DNA of 64,000 nt from Sphingopyxis sp. BSN-002 (GCF_022024275.1 NZ_CP091804.1:2684501-2748500), one strand, 5' to 3'. Positions 35,101 through 43,355 are shown, counted from the first letter of the stretch. Numbers and translations are program-made. The notes: generated by a model from the letters alone, not told the origin.

Positions 35101-35629
35101 TGCATTGTTCGAGCGATTGCCGCCGGTCGGGGCGGACAGGCGGCGCGAGGCGGCGCTGCGCTGGCTCGGCTTGCAGGCGCCGACGCTCGATGACGCGGCG
35201 CGGTCGGCGATGGTCGGCGAAGTGCTCGCGGTGCTCGACGATCCCGCCCACGCCGCGATCTTCGGCCCCGGCAGCCTTGCCGAGGTGCCGCTGTCGGCGG
35301 TGGTCGATGGCATGGTCGTTGCGGGGATCGTCGATCGGCTGCTGGTAACGGACGAAGCGGTGACGGTGATCGACTACAAGACCGGTCGACATGTGCCCGA
35401 AAGCGCGGGAGCGGTGCAGCCGGCGTATCTGCGTCAGATGGCGGCCTATCGCGACGCACTGCGCGTGATCTTTCCCGGCCGGCGGGTCGAGGCGGCGTTG
35501 CTCTACTCCGCTGCGCCGCGGCTGATCGTGCTCGATGACGCGCTGCTCGACGCGCACAAGCCCGGCTTGCTGGCAACCAAGGCGAATTTGCCGGGTTCGG
35601 CTCTTGAGCCGGACGCGCCGACGCCCTAG
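32162..35629 (+). CDS. addA: AddA, double-strand-break repair helicase-nuclease
   Basis: A 1155-residue UvrD-type helicase with a C-terminal nuclease. Walker A is GASAGTGKTQVL near residue 30; ITFTKAGAAEM and TIHAFC follow; the Walker B region is ILVDEAQDTNMRQW; VMTVHGSKGLQAPIVIL and YVAMTRAEE complete the helicase set. The nuclease motif is VTVIDYKTGRHVPES near the C-terminus. With AddB it resects double-strand breaks for RecA. The ATG at 32162 overlaps the addB stop. Confidence 0.94.
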   Translation: MSKPSGLATLDPRQGAAADPESHVWLGASAGTGKTQVLSARVLRLMLDGVSPEAILCITFTKAGAAEMAHRIHERLAAWVRMDDGDLRLDLRALGLEWDRPGLMTRARSLFATVIDSPGGAIRVQTIHAFCQTLLASFPLEAKLLPGFRAIEEDEAGALQRQVLSRLLEEDDERAVLREAAAMLSRRLGQDAALSFLSSCASVFGGPRAALPPSAHDLRAAFDLPGGDPDAWVTSELAAGVIDEGDIRAVAASGADWGTKTGLACNDVMIGWLIADPAKRAAMLGELLGCFLTGKGELRADFAGDKGKMTDCVDSAVRIVDAVQRLLGTATAMRVADDLAAAWKLGSRFVEGYALAKREQGLADFDDLITLAGSLLRVSSFGEWVRFKLDQRTDHILVDEAQDTNMRQWGIVLSLAEEFFAGVGAKEERIRTLFTVGDRKQAIFGFQGTEPKAFATARDMFHAMGEIGGQPFRQVDLVSNYRSTPAVLSVVDAWLAAGGAAAMGLDGEEPPHRPFREVHAGQVELWQPLPVGKALDAAADDDGGEGEGDGSAPASDPASMRLAKAIADEVQDWIANGKDGRPVLPGDIMILVRRRRDLAARIVARLQALHVPVAGVDRFALTQPLAVQDLIAAMRFAVQPLDDLNLASLLVSPLIGWTQDELYARTHGRGRAALWEHLRASEGDVPAAAMAALRHLLGMADFTTPFRFLETVLSGPIDGRRRLYARLGREARDPIDELLNQALAFESRETVSLLGFLTQVSASAADIKRQTEARSDVVRVMTVHGSKGLQAPIVILADATDDAGVGHRPFSVDVAAWEKLPVFAVPADERHGKLADAHAAAARAAAEEHWRLFYVAMTRAEEILVVAGVTKKADRSIPEGSWHAAVEDVLAGMGSEWEEAGAWGQRRVHRANAGKWAKKEKAAKVAAPALVLPEWAHRPAPEEARPPRPLAPSALGEDDVAVPPQGAARVAAVERGLLLHALFERLPPVGADRRREAALRWLGLQAPTLDDAARSAMVGEVLAVLDDPAHAAIFGPGSLAEVPLSAVVDGMVVAGIVDRLLVTDEAVTVIDYKTGRHVPESAGAVQPAYLRQMAAYRDALRVIFPGRRVEAALLYSAAPRLIVLDDALLDAHKPGLLATKANLPGSALEPDAPTP

Positions 35630-35662
35630 CTTGGGGCCAAAGGAATTTCAGGAGTTCAGACT

Positions 35663-35983
35663 ATGGGTACCAAAGCCATCACCGACGCCAGCTTTCAGGC
35701 TGACGTGCTCGACAGCGACACCCCCGTCCTCGTCGATTTCTGGGCCGAATGGTGCGGTCCGTGCAAGATGATCGGCCCGTCGCTCGAGGAAATCTCGGAC
35801 GAGCTCGCCGGCAAGGTCGTCATCGCGAAGATCAACATCGACGAAAATCCCGACGCGCCGGGCAAATATGGCGTGCGCGGTATCCCGACGATGATCCTGT
35901 TCAAGAATGGCGAGATCGCCGAGACCAAGGTCGGCGCTGCGCCGAAGAGCGCGCTCAAGGGCTGGCTCGAAGGCGCTCTCTGA
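35663..35983 (+). CDS. trxA: Thioredoxin
   Basis: A 106-residue cytoplasmic thioredoxin with the active site WCGPCKM near residue 31 and the cis-Pro motif [12 protein letters not shown]. It reduces disulfides in ribonucleotide reductase, peroxiredoxins and others. An AGGAG sequence precedes the ATG. It lies 33 bases after addA and is followed by a strong terminator, so it may be read both from the upstream run and from its own promoter. Confidence 0.96.
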   Translation: MGTKAITDASFQADVLDSDTPVLVDFWAEWCGPCKMIGPSLEEISDELAGKVVIAKINIDENPDAPGKYGVRGIPTMILFKNGEIAETKVGAAPKSALKGWLEGAL

Positions 35984-35993
35984 CCGAACATCG

Positions 35994-36019
35994 GGCCCCG
36001 GCGAAAGCCGGGGCCTTTT
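35994..36019 (+). terminator. Rho-independent terminator after trxA
   Basis: A 9-base-pair perfect GGCCCCGGC/GCCGGGGCC stem with a GAAA tetraloop and TTTTG-TTTT tail, ten bases after the trxA stop. It closes the divL-to-trxA gene run. Confidence 0.88.
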
Positions 36020-36023
36020 GTTT

Positions 36024-36635
36024 TCAGGTCAGCGGGATCATGACCTGTTCGGCGTAGCCCGGCCGCGCCCTGATACGCGCATACCAGTCCTCGACATACG
36101 GCAGCGCCGGCCGCTCGATATCGATCGAGAAATATGTGTGGGCATAAACGCCCATCGGAATGTCGCCGATGCCGAATTCGGCGCCCGAGAGCCAGGGCGA
36201 TTGCGCCAGCGCCCGATCCAGTATCGCCATCTGCTTCGCACATCGCACCGCCGATGCGGCGACCGCCGCGGTATCGCGATCGGCCGGAGCCCTGCGAACC
36301 ATGTTGAGGAACGCGTCGCGCTGGGCGTCGGCATAGCCCGCCTGCCAATCCATCCATTTGTCGGCGGCGGCGCGAGCCGCTGGGTCGGCGGGCCAGAAGC
36401 GCTCGCCGCCATGCCGTGCGGCAAGGTAGCGCAGGATCGCGTTCGATTCCCACAGGATGAGGCCGTCGTCCTCGATCGTCGGGATCAGCGCGTTGGGGTT
36501 CTTGGCCAGATAGGCGGCGTCCATCCCGAACTGCCCGCCGACGTCGTGGCGTTCGAAGGGAAGGCCGAGTTCGACCGCGAACCACGCGACCTTTTTGACG
36601 TTGTGCGAGTTGAGGCGGCCCCAGATGGTGAGCAT
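36024..36635 (-). CDS. Glutathione S-transferase
   Basis: A 203-residue two-domain GST. The thioredoxin-like N-terminal half has IWGRLNSHNVKKVAWFAVELGLPFE with the candidate catalytic Ser/Asn, NPNALIPTIEDDGLILWESNAILRYLAARHG with the cis-Pro and Glu-Ser glutathione contacts. The helical C-terminal domain holds the fold-stabilising GIGDIPMGVYAH motif. It would conjugate or bind electrophiles in the cytoplasm. It is convergent with trxA and separated from argJ by four bases, so it is probably translated from the argJ mRNA. Confidence 0.9.
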   Translation of the reverse strand: MLTIWGRLNSHNVKKVAWFAVELGLPFERHDVGGQFGMDAAYLAKNPNALIPTIEDDGLILWESNAILRYLAARHGGERFWPADPAARAAADKWMDWQAGYADAQRDAFLNMVRRAPADRDTAAVAASAVRCAKQMAILDRALAQSPWLSGAEFGIGDIPMGVYAHTYFSIDIERPALPYVEDWYARIRARPGYAEQVMIPLT

Positions 36636-36639
36636 CGGC

Positions 36640-37866
36640 CTAGCTCCGGTAATCGGCGTTGATGCTGATATAGCCGTGCGTCAGGTCGCAGGTCCATACC
36701 GTGGCGCGGCCTTCACCCAGACCGAGATCGGCACCGACGCGGATATCGAGACCCTTCAGATGCGCCGCGACGGGCGCTTCGTCGTAGCCGTCGACGGGCA
36801 GCCCGTCCCTCGCGACCCAATGGTCGCCGAAGCGGATCGCGAGCCGGTCGCGGTCTGCGGGTTCGCCGGCCTTGCCCACCGCCATCACGACGCGGCCCCA
36901 GTTCGCGTCCTCGCCCGCGATCGCGGTCTTCACGAGCGGTGAATTGGCGATGGCGAGCGCGACGCGTTTCGCGCTGTCGTCACTCGTCGCGCCAGTGACC
37001 TGGATTTCGATGAATTTCGAGGCGCCTTCGCCGTCGCGGACGACCTGATGCGCGAGGTCGAGCGCGACGGCGCGGATCGCCGCGTAAAGTGCGTCGGCGC
37101 CGGGATCGTCGCGCGTCGCGAGCGGCGTGTTGCCCGCCCGTCCGGTTGCGAAGAGCAGCACCGTGTCGCTGGTCGAGGTGTCGCTGTCGACGGTGATGCT
37201 GTTGAAGCTGCCGCCGGTCGCCTCGCTCAGCATCTCCTGCAGCAGGGCAGGCGCGACGGCGGCGTCGGTGAAGATATAGCCGAGCATCGTCGCCATGTCG
37301 GGGGCGATCATGCCCGATCCTTTCACGATGCCCGCGACGTGGACGGTCTTGTCGCCGACGATCGCGCTCGCGGTCGAGCCCTTGGCGAAGGTGTCGGTGG
37401 TGCAGATGGTCTCCGCGGCCGCTTCCCACGAGCAGGGCTCTGCCGTCAGCGCAGCCTCGACCCCGGCGCGGGCCTTGTCCTTGGGCAGCGGCACGCCGAT
37501 GACGCCTGTCGAGCTGACGAAGACTTCGCTCGACGCGCAGCCGAGGTGGCCCGCGACCTGTTCCATGATCTGCTCGACCGCCTCGCGGCCGCGATAGCCG
37601 GTGAAGGCGTTGCTGTTGCCTGCGTTGACGATCAGCGCGCGGCCGGTGCCGCCCTTGACCTGTTCGCGGCCGAGCTCGACTTCGGACGAGCAACAGACGT
37701 TGCGTGTGAAGACGCCCGCGACGGTCGTGCCGGGCGCGAGCTCGACATAGGTGAGGTCGCAGCGGTCCCAGTTCTTGTACTGCGCGCGCGCAACGCGGCG
37801 CGTCACCCCGGCGATATCGGGGAGAGCCGGAAAAGAGTCGGGGGCGAGCGGCGAGCGGGTGGTCAT
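36640..37866 (-). CDS. argJ: Bifunctional ornithine acetyltransferase/N-acetylglutamate synthase
   Basis: A 408-residue enzyme of the acetyl-recycling arginine pathway, moving the acetyl group from N-acetylornithine to glutamate. It cleaves itself before a nucleophilic Thr; the motif is GSGMIAPDMATMLGYIFTD, placing the cut before Thr193. Other family stretches are NAGNSNAFTGYRG and VDSDTSTSDTVLLFATG, and the protein ends in GYISINADYRS. The gst gene follows after four bases. Confidence 0.95.
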   Translation of the reverse strand: MTTRSPLAPDSFPALPDIAGVTRRVARAQYKNWDRCDLTYVELAPGTTVAGVFTRNVCCSSEVELGREQVKGGTGRALIVNAGNSNAFTGYRGREAVEQIMEQVAGHLGCASSEVFVSSTGVIGVPLPKDKARAGVEAALTAEPCSWEAAAETICTTDTFAKGSTASAIVGDKTVHVAGIVKGSGMIAPDMATMLGYIFTDAAVAPALLQEMLSEATGGSFNSITVDSDTSTSDTVLLFATGRAGNTPLATRDDPGADALYAAIRAVALDLAHQVVRDGEGASKFIEIQVTGATSDDSAKRVALAIANSPLVKTAIAGEDANWGRVVMAVGKAGEPADRDRLAIRFGDHWVARDGLPVDGYDEAPVAAHLKGLDIRVGADLGLGEGRATVWTCDLTHGYISINADYRS

Positions 37867-37917
37867 GCCGCCCGCTTAACCGCTACGCCCCCGACGTCAA
37901 TCAGGCTTTGGATGCGA

Positions 37918-39351
37918 TCAGGCGGGGATGCCGCTGATCGACTTCACTTCCATGAAATCCTTGAGGCCGAACACGCCGCCTTCGCGGCCGTTGCCCGATG
38001 CCTTGTAGCCGCCGAACGCCGCGCCCGGACCGGGGCCCCACGCATTGACCGCGACCATGCCTGCCCGCAGCTTCGGTGCGACTTCGGCCGCCTTGGCGGG
38101 GTCGCCGGAGACGACCGCCGACAGGCCATATTCGGTGTCGTTGGCGATATCGACGGCTTCGTCGAGGTCGCCATAGGCCATGATCGTCGCGACGGGACCA
38201 AAGATTTCCTCGTTGGCAATGCGCATGTCGCGCGTGACGCCCGAGAAGACCGTCGGCTTGATGTAATAGCCGCGGTTGACGTTCGACGGCAGGCCGGTGC
38301 CGCCGGTTTCGAGCGTCGCGCCTTCGTCGATCGCCGACTGGATCAGGCCCTGGATCTTGTCATACTGCGCCTTGTTGACGACGGGGCCGATATGGCCGCC
38401 CTCGGCCTGCGGATCGCCCACCTGCGTGCCGTCGAACATCGCCTTGATGACGCCGATGGCCTCGGCCTCGCGGTCCTTCTGGACGAGAATGCGGGTCGGC
38501 GCGATGCAGCTCTGGCCGGTGTTGACGAGCACGCCCTGCACCGTCGGCGGCAGCACGGCTTCAAGGTCGGCGTCGGGCAGGACAATGTTCGGGGACTTGC
38601 CGCCGAGTTCCTGATGGACGCGCTTGACGGTGTCAGCCGCCGCCTTGGCGACGAGGATGCCGGCGCGGGTCGAACCGGTGAAGCTGACCATTTCGATACC
38701 GGGGTGCGACGAGATCGCGTTGCCGACGGTCGGGCCGTCGCCCTGGACGAGATTGAACACGCCCGGCGGGACGCCTGCAGCTTCGAGGATTTCGGCAAAG
38801 ATCACCGCGTTGCCGGGGCATTCTTCCGACGGCTTCAGGATCATCGTGTTGCCGGCGGCGAGCGCCGGGGCGACCTTCAGCGCGATCTGGTTGAGCGGCC
38901 AGTTCCACGGCGTGATCATGCCGACGACGCCGATCGGTTCATAGGCGATGACGCCCGCGGCATATTTTTCGGTGAAGCTGAAATCCTTGAGCGCGGCGAT
39001 CGTGCCGAGGAAGCCGCCGATCCCGGCGCCGACCTGTGCGGTGCCCGCGAAGCTGACCGGGGCGCCCATTTCGCTCGCCATCGACTTGGCGAGATCGGCG
39101 CCGCGCTTCTTATACTCCTCGACGATGCGGTTCAGCAGGTCGAGCCGTTCCTCGCGCGTCGTTTGCGAGAAGGTCTTGAAGGCCTCCTTCGCGGCGGCGA
39201 CTGCGGCATCGACGTCGGCCGCGGTGCCGAGCACGACGGTCGAGGCCGCCTCTTCGGTCGCGGGGTTGATGACTTCGTGGAGTTTGCCGCCCTGGCTGTC
39301 GACCCATTTGCCGCCGATGTAGTGCTGCTTCATGTGCGTTTCGGTGCTCAT
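37918..39351 (-). CDS. NAD(P)-dependent aldehyde dehydrogenase
   Basis: A 477-residue ALDH-superfamily enzyme. Motifs: PWNWPLNQIALKVAPALAAGNTMILKPSE (cofactor site), FTGSTRAG, the general-base Glu in ELGGKSPNIV and the nucleophile Cys in NTGQSCIAPTR, ending in GGYKASGNGREGG. All catalytic residues are present. The ATG at 39351 has GGGAGA at a good distance; the ATG two codons earlier is too close. The gene stands alone. It resembles broad-range fatty/aromatic aldehyde dehydrogenases; substrate unknown. Confidence 0.92.
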   Translation of the reverse strand: MSTETHMKQHYIGGKWVDSQGGKLHEVINPATEEAASTVVLGTAADVDAAVAAAKEAFKTFSQTTREERLDLLNRIVEEYKKRGADLAKSMASEMGAPVSFAGTAQVGAGIGGFLGTIAALKDFSFTEKYAAGVIAYEPIGVVGMITPWNWPLNQIALKVAPALAAGNTMILKPSEECPGNAVIFAEILEAAGVPPGVFNLVQGDGPTVGNAISSHPGIEMVSFTGSTRAGILVAKAAADTVKRVHQELGGKSPNIVLPDADLEAVLPPTVQGVLVNTGQSCIAPTRILVQKDREAEAIGVIKAMFDGTQVGDPQAEGGHIGPVVNKAQYDKIQGLIQSAIDEGATLETGGTGLPSNVNRGYYIKPTVFSGVTRDMRIANEEIFGPVATIMAYGDLDEAVDIANDTEYGLSAVVSGDPAKAAEVAPKLRAGMVAVNAWGPGPGAAFGGYKASGNGREGGVFGLKDFMEVKSISGIPA

Positions 39352-39446
39352 TTTCATTCTCCCATCGGCGTGAATTTACGTCTCGGATTGCTACCTAATC
39401 ACTGTGCCCGATGAATCAAGCACGGCCAACTGCGAAAACTGGCGGG

Positions 39447-40757
39447 TCAGCGCTTTTCAGCAGAAAGGCGTGACATCAGGATGGCAGCGCGGGTTGCCTG
39501 CCGGCTGATGCTCGGGATGTCGACCGCCTCGCCGGGCGCATGGTCGCCGGTGCTGTACGGCCCGAGTCCGGCGAGCCCGTCGACGTCGGCGGCGACGAAG
39601 CTGATGTCGCCCGCGCCGCGCTTGAGCGGATCGAGCGGCGCCATTTCGGCGAGGCCGAGGTCGCGGTTCACGCCGTTGAGCTTCACCAGCAGCGCGCGGT
39701 TGCCGTCGGTCGGCGCCATCGGCGGATAGCCGCCGGGGTCGAAGCTGATCTTCGCATCGGTGCCGGGCGCATGCTCGGCGACGATCGCGGCCATCTTTGC
39801 CTTCACCCGCTCGATCTGTTCGGGCGACAGCGCACGCAGATCTCCGCGGGCGACTGCGGTGCCGGCGATGATGTTCGTCTTGCCGCTGACGGTGGCGCGA
39901 ATGCCGCCGGCGTCGAGGTCGGCCTGCTGCCCGCCGGCGATCAGCCCGACGTTGAAGGTCAGGTTCGGTTCGGGCAGTTCGGTGCGGAAGCGGTGGATGA
40001 TGCGCGTCAGTTCATAGATGGCGCCGTCGCCCGCCGCTGCGCTGAAAATGCCCGAGCTGTGCGCGCTCTTGCCCGTTGCGGTGACGGTCCAGCTATCGGA
40101 CGAGCGCCGCGCGACCGATCCCATGTCGGCGCCGTTGTCGCGGACGAGTCCCTCGAAATCGAGCGCGACGTCGGCGCGCTTGCCCGCCGCGATCAGGTCG
40201 GCGCGCGCTTTTTCGATCGGGGTGCCCGAGTCCTCCTCGTCGCCGGTCATGTGGAATTCGATGTTCGCGTCCTTCAGCGTGCCCGCCGCCTGCATCGCGC
40301 GCAGCGCCGCGACGACGACGACCATCCCGCCCTTGTCGTCGCCCGCACCGGGGCCTTCACCCATGTCGCCCTTGCGGACGAATGTCTGGAACGGCGAGTC
40401 GGGTTCGAACACGGTGTCGAGATGCGCAATGAGGAGCAGGCGCTTGCCGCCCTGCTTGCCGACATGCGTCGCGATCAGATGGCCGGCGCGGCCGGTGTCG
40501 CGCATGTCCTTCCACTCGACCTTGAAGCCGAGCGGTTCGAGTTCGGCGCGCATCATCGCGCCGACCTTTTCGACGCCCTCCAGATTCTGCGAACCGCTGT
40601 TCTGGTTCACGAGCTTCTCGAGCAGCGCGAGGCTGCGGTCCTTCTCGGCCTCGACGGTCTTCGCCATCTTCGTCTCGGCCGCGGTGAGTTTGGCGTGCGC
40701 GGTGGGCGCGAGCGCGAGCTGCAGGGCGACGAGAGCGGCGAAAGGCAATGATTTCAT
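39447..40757 (-). CDS. Secreted M20-family metallopeptidase (carboxypeptidase G2-like)
   Basis: A 436-residue exported zinc peptidase. The signal peptide is MKSLPFAALVALQLALAPTAHA. Metal-binding motifs are LLLIAHLDTVFEPD, GPGAGDDKGGMVV, and the catalytic Glu pair in HMTGDEEDSGTP. The dimerisation domain follows, and the final His is near STGDHAPGEAVD. It would release C-terminal glutamate or other residues in the periplasm. AGGAG lies close upstream of the ATG at 40757. The upstream neighbour is a sugar-dehydrogenase lipoprotein gene. Confidence 0.9.
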   Translation of the reverse strand: MKSLPFAALVALQLALAPTAHAKLTAAETKMAKTVEAEKDRSLALLEKLVNQNSGSQNLEGVEKVGAMMRAELEPLGFKVEWKDMRDTGRAGHLIATHVGKQGGKRLLLIAHLDTVFEPDSPFQTFVRKGDMGEGPGAGDDKGGMVVVVAALRAMQAAGTLKDANIEFHMTGDEEDSGTPIEKARADLIAAGKRADVALDFEGLVRDNGADMGSVARRSSDSWTVTATGKSAHSSGIFSAAAGDGAIYELTRIIHRFRTELPEPNLTFNVGLIAGGQQADLDAGGIRATVSGKTNIIAGTAVARGDLRALSPEQIERVKAKMAAIVAEHAPGTDAKISFDPGGYPPMAPTDGNRALLVKLNGVNRDLGLAEMAPLDPLKRGAGDISFVAADVDGLAGLGPYSTGDHAPGEAVDIPSISRQATRAAILMSRLSAEKR

Positions 40758-40812
40758 GGGGGACTCCTCTGGACATCCCCTTGTGGCGCGGCCGACGCGT
40801 TGCCGCAAGCGG

Positions 40813-42291
40813 TCAGCCGGGGCGCACCATGAAGATGTCGCCGCCGATGCTGACGATGAACAGATTGCCCGCGCTGTCCTCGCCGAACGAGGCGATCGAA
40901 CTCAATGTGCCGGCGTCGGGCGTAAAATCCTCGTTGCGCCGCGCGAGGCGCGACGACGGCAGCGTCTGGCCCGCCGCGAAGCTGGAAAAGGGGATCGACC
41001 AGATATTGCCCGAGACGAAGTCGGCAAAGACATATTGCCCGGCGAGTGAGGTCACCGGGCCGCGATAGACATAGCCGCCGGTGATCGAATTGCCCTGCCG
41101 CGGGCCGCTGCCATGGCCATATTCGACGACGGGGTCGATGAGGCCGCCAGGCGGCGTGCCCGAATAGGTCTGCGTTCCTTCCTTGAAGCGCCAGCCGAAA
41201 TTGGCGCCGGGCTGCGTCGTGGTGAGCAGGTCGACCTCCTCGACCGCGCCCTGCCCGACATCGCCGATGACGAGCGTAGAGCCGTTGAACGACGCGCGGA
41301 ACGGATTGCGGAGGCCAGTGGCGTAGACATAGGGATCGCCGCCGCCGCCGAGGAAGGGATTGCCCGGCGCGGGGGCATAGCTGCTGCCGTTCGCGCCCAC
41401 GGTAAAGCGCAGGATCTTGCCGAGCCGCAGATTGGTGTTCTGGGCGTTGTTGTTCGGGTCGCCGCCCCCGCCGCCGTCGCCGATGCCGACATAGACGAGC
41501 CCGTCGGGGCCGAAGCCGATCCAGCCGCCGTTGTGGTTGTCGGCGCCGGGATGCGGCACGCCGAGCACCGTGTCGTACACCGTCGAGCTGTTCGGCTGGC
41601 CGAGCGTGTAGCGGCGGACCTGCACCGTCCCGTCGGCGGCGGTCGCCACCGCGAGCAGCCGCTGCGACGTTGCGTGATCGGGATAGGCAGCTAGGCCGAG
41701 CAGCCCGCGCTCGCCGCTCGTCGAAATGTCGGTGATGTCGAGCACGCGCGTCCGGCTGCCGTTCGCGGGGTCGAAGCGATAGACGTCGCCGCCCTTCTCG
41801 ACGACATAGACATTGGTGCTGCCGGGGATCGGCGCGACATAGAGCGGCTGGCTGAAACCCGTTCCGACGCGAACGACAGAAATGCCCTCGCGGCTGTTGG
41901 TGACGGTGATGTTGACCGGCTGGGTCGCGCTGGCGCTGCCGTCGCTGACGCGGAGGGTCACCGCATAGACATTGTCGCCATTGGCATCGCCGGGCAGGTC
42001 GTAGTCGGGCGCGGCGTTGAAGCGAAGCGCCCCCGCTGCGGTGATCGAGAAGAGCGCCGCGTCGGCGCCGCCGTCGATCGTGAAGGTCAGCGTGCCCCCG
42101 TCGGGATCGCTCGCCGTTGCCTGATAGGCCGCGGTTATGTTTTCGGCGATGCTCGCGGTCTGCGCCGAAGTGAAGCTGGGCGGCGAATTGTTGGCGGGCG
42201 GCGGATTGCCACCTCCGCCGCCACCCCCTCCGCCACCACAGGACGCCAGTAGCAGGATCAGGAGAGGAGCAGGGGAGACACGCAACCGCAT
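40813..42291 (-). CDS. Lipoprotein with cadherin-like domain and PQQ sugar dehydrogenase (GSDH) propeller
   Basis: A 492-residue surface or periplasmic lipoprotein. The lipobox ends at Cys18 (LLASC), followed by ten consecutive Gly and a Pro-rich linker. Residues of about 35-130 form a cadherin-like beta-sandwich (SIAENITAAYQATASDPDGGTLTFTI). The rest is a glucose/sorbosone-dehydrogenase propeller (TGFSQPLYVAPIPGS, GERGLLGLAAYPDH, DNHNGGWIGFGPDGLVYVGIGDGG, GLRNPFRASF). Relatives oxidise aldoses with PQQ. No PQQ-synthesis genes are nearby. Substrate and partner unknown. Confidence 0.85.
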   Translation of the reverse strand: MRLRVSPAPLLILLLASCGGGGGGGGGGNPPPANNSPPSFTSAQTASIAENITAAYQATASDPDGGTLTFTIDGGADAALFSITAAGALRFNAAPDYDLPGDANGDNVYAVTLRVSDGSASATQPVNITVTNSREGISVVRVGTGFSQPLYVAPIPGSTNVYVVEKGGDVYRFDPANGSRTRVLDITDISTSGERGLLGLAAYPDHATSQRLLAVATAADGTVQVRRYTLGQPNSSTVYDTVLGVPHPGADNHNGGWIGFGPDGLVYVGIGDGGGGGDPNNNAQNTNLRLGKILRFTVGANGSSYAPAPGNPFLGGGGDPYVYATGLRNPFRASFNGSTLVIGDVGQGAVEEVDLLTTTQPGANFGWRFKEGTQTYSGTPPGGLIDPVVEYGHGSGPRQGNSITGGYVYRGPVTSLAGQYVFADFVSGNIWSIPFSSFAAGQTLPSSRLARRNEDFTPDAGTLSSIASFGEDSAGNLFIVSIGGDIFMVRPG

Positions 42292-42418
42292 GGCCGATCA
42301 GCCTTTCGCTACACGCGCCCCCTCGACCGGCAATGTGCCATCCGCGGTCCGGGGTCGCAACAGGCAAAGCGGACCACCGTTAATCGGGTTTCTTAACCTC
42401 CGTCGCCGCCGGGCTGTG

Positions 42419-42469
42419 TGTCAAGAGTTCTTGACAGACCGCATGGATGAGTGTAAAGAGTGTTTGACA
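42419..42469 (+). promoter_or_regulatory. XRE promoter with twin operators
   Basis: Two 18-base copies of one element, TGTCAAGA-GT-TCTTGACA (42419-42436, perfect arms) and TGTAAAGA-GT-GTTTGACA (42452-42469, imperfect), lie 33 bases apart centre to centre. TTGACA at 42431-42436 and TAAAGA at 42454-42459, 17 bases apart, form a good -35/-10 pair overlapped by both copies. The arrangement fits cooperative autorepression by the small XRE protein downstream. Confidence 0.6.
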
Positions 42470-42486
42470 GGCGAAAGGATGGTCGT

Positions 42487-42699
42487 TTGGAAAACCGGGT
42501 GCGTGATTGCCGCGAGCGGGCGGGGTGGAGTCAGGGCGAACTCGCTCGCCGGCTCGGCGTGTCGCGCCAGACGATCAATGCGGTCGAGACCGACAAATAT
42601 GATCCCAGCCTGCCGCTCGCGTTGCGTATGGCACGGCTGTTCGGCCTCGAGGTTCGCGAGCTGTTTATCGACCATTGGCTGCCGGAGGACGAAGGATGA
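42487..42699 (+). CDS. Small XRE-family helix-turn-helix regulator
   Basis: A 70-residue DNA-binding protein consisting almost only of the helix-turn-helix: RDCRERAGWSQGELARRLGVSRQTINAVETDKYDPSLPLALRMARLFG, then a short tail. The TTG at 42487 is preferred: AAAGGA lies at a good distance, the protein then begins ENRVRDCRERAGW as in relatives, and the alternative GTG at 42460 lies before the predicted transcription start. It overlaps the next gene by ATGA. Pairs of such regulators with a membrane protein are common. Confidence 0.85.
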   Translation: MENRVRDCRERAGWSQGELARRLGVSRQTINAVETDKYDPSLPLALRMARLFGLEVRELFIDHWLPEDEG

Positions 42700-43355
42700 A
42701 CGCGATGACGCAGGATGCCGCCCCGAAATGGAAAAGAACGATCCTCAAGCTGCTCGCGGGCGGCGCCTTCGGGGCGGTGATCGCGGCCGGGGCGCTCGGG
42801 ATAGCGGGATCGGCGCTGCTCGATGCGATGGGGCCGTCGCGTGTCGCACTGGCGACGGTCGGTCTGGTCTATGCGATGATGGCGGCGCTCGTCGGCTTCG
42901 GCCTCGCGGCCCCGCGCGCCGGCGCGCGATTGCTGAACGTCGGCGATGTCGAGGAACTTCGCGAGGAACGGGCGGGCATGATGACCTCGGTCATCACGAT
43001 GGGCACGCTGGGCCTCGTTCTGCTGCTGCTCGCGGTCGCACGGGCGCCGGGTTTCGATGCCGGTCCGGTTCCTGCAGGGGTCGCGATGGCGGCGCTGGCG
43101 GTCGCGGTCGCGGGCGGGATCGTCGCGAGCTGGGCGTGGCGCGACCGCTATGACGAACTCAATCGCCAGCTGGGGCTCGAGGGCTGCTTCTGGGCTTTCT
43201 GCCTCAGCTGGGTGCTGCTGACGCTCTGGGGAGCAGCCGACTTTCTGGGCTTCGGCTTCGCGCTGACGCCGATCGACGTCGTGACGACGCTGTCGGCGAT
43301 GATGCTCGCGGGGTCGTTCGTCGCGATCGGCCGGCGCGGGATGATGAGCCGCTAG
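42696..43355 (+). CDS. Membrane protein paired with the XRE regulator
   Basis: A 219-residue protein with about six hydrophobic helices (AFGAVIAAGALGIAGSALL, VALATVGLVYAMMAALVGFGLA, VITMGTLGLVLLLLAV, GVAMAALAVAVAGGIVASWAW, FWAFCLSWVLLTLWGAA, VVTTLSAMMLAGSFVAIG). Charged loops (VEELREERAGM; WRDRYDELNRQLG) separate them. It has no enzymatic motif. The ATG overlaps the regulator stop (ATGA), so it is co-translated. Function unknown; it may signal to or be controlled by the regulator. Confidence 0.8.
   Translation: MNAMTQDAAPKWKRTILKLLAGGAFGAVIAAGALGIAGSALLDAMGPSRVALATVGLVYAMMAALVGFGLAAPRAGARLLNVGDVEELREERAGMMTSVITMGTLGLVLLLLAVARAPGFDAGPVPAGVAMAALAVAVAGGIVASWAWRDRYDELNRQLGLEGCFWAFCLSWVLLTLWGAADFLGFGFALTPIDVVTTLSAMMLAGSFVAIGRRGMMSR

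Noticed and set aside
29472..35557. Long minus-strand frames opposite addB and addA
   Set aside because: Same explanation: high-G+C complement of real genes, Arg/His/Pro-rich products without motifs.
42200..42245. Simple-sequence repeat
   Set aside because: The C/G-rich run encodes the ten Gly of a lipoprotein linker with mixed codons, so it is not a perfect short tandem repeat.
42380..42398. CtrA site before the XRE gene
   Set aside because: Two TTAA words are there, but with nine bases between, not seven.
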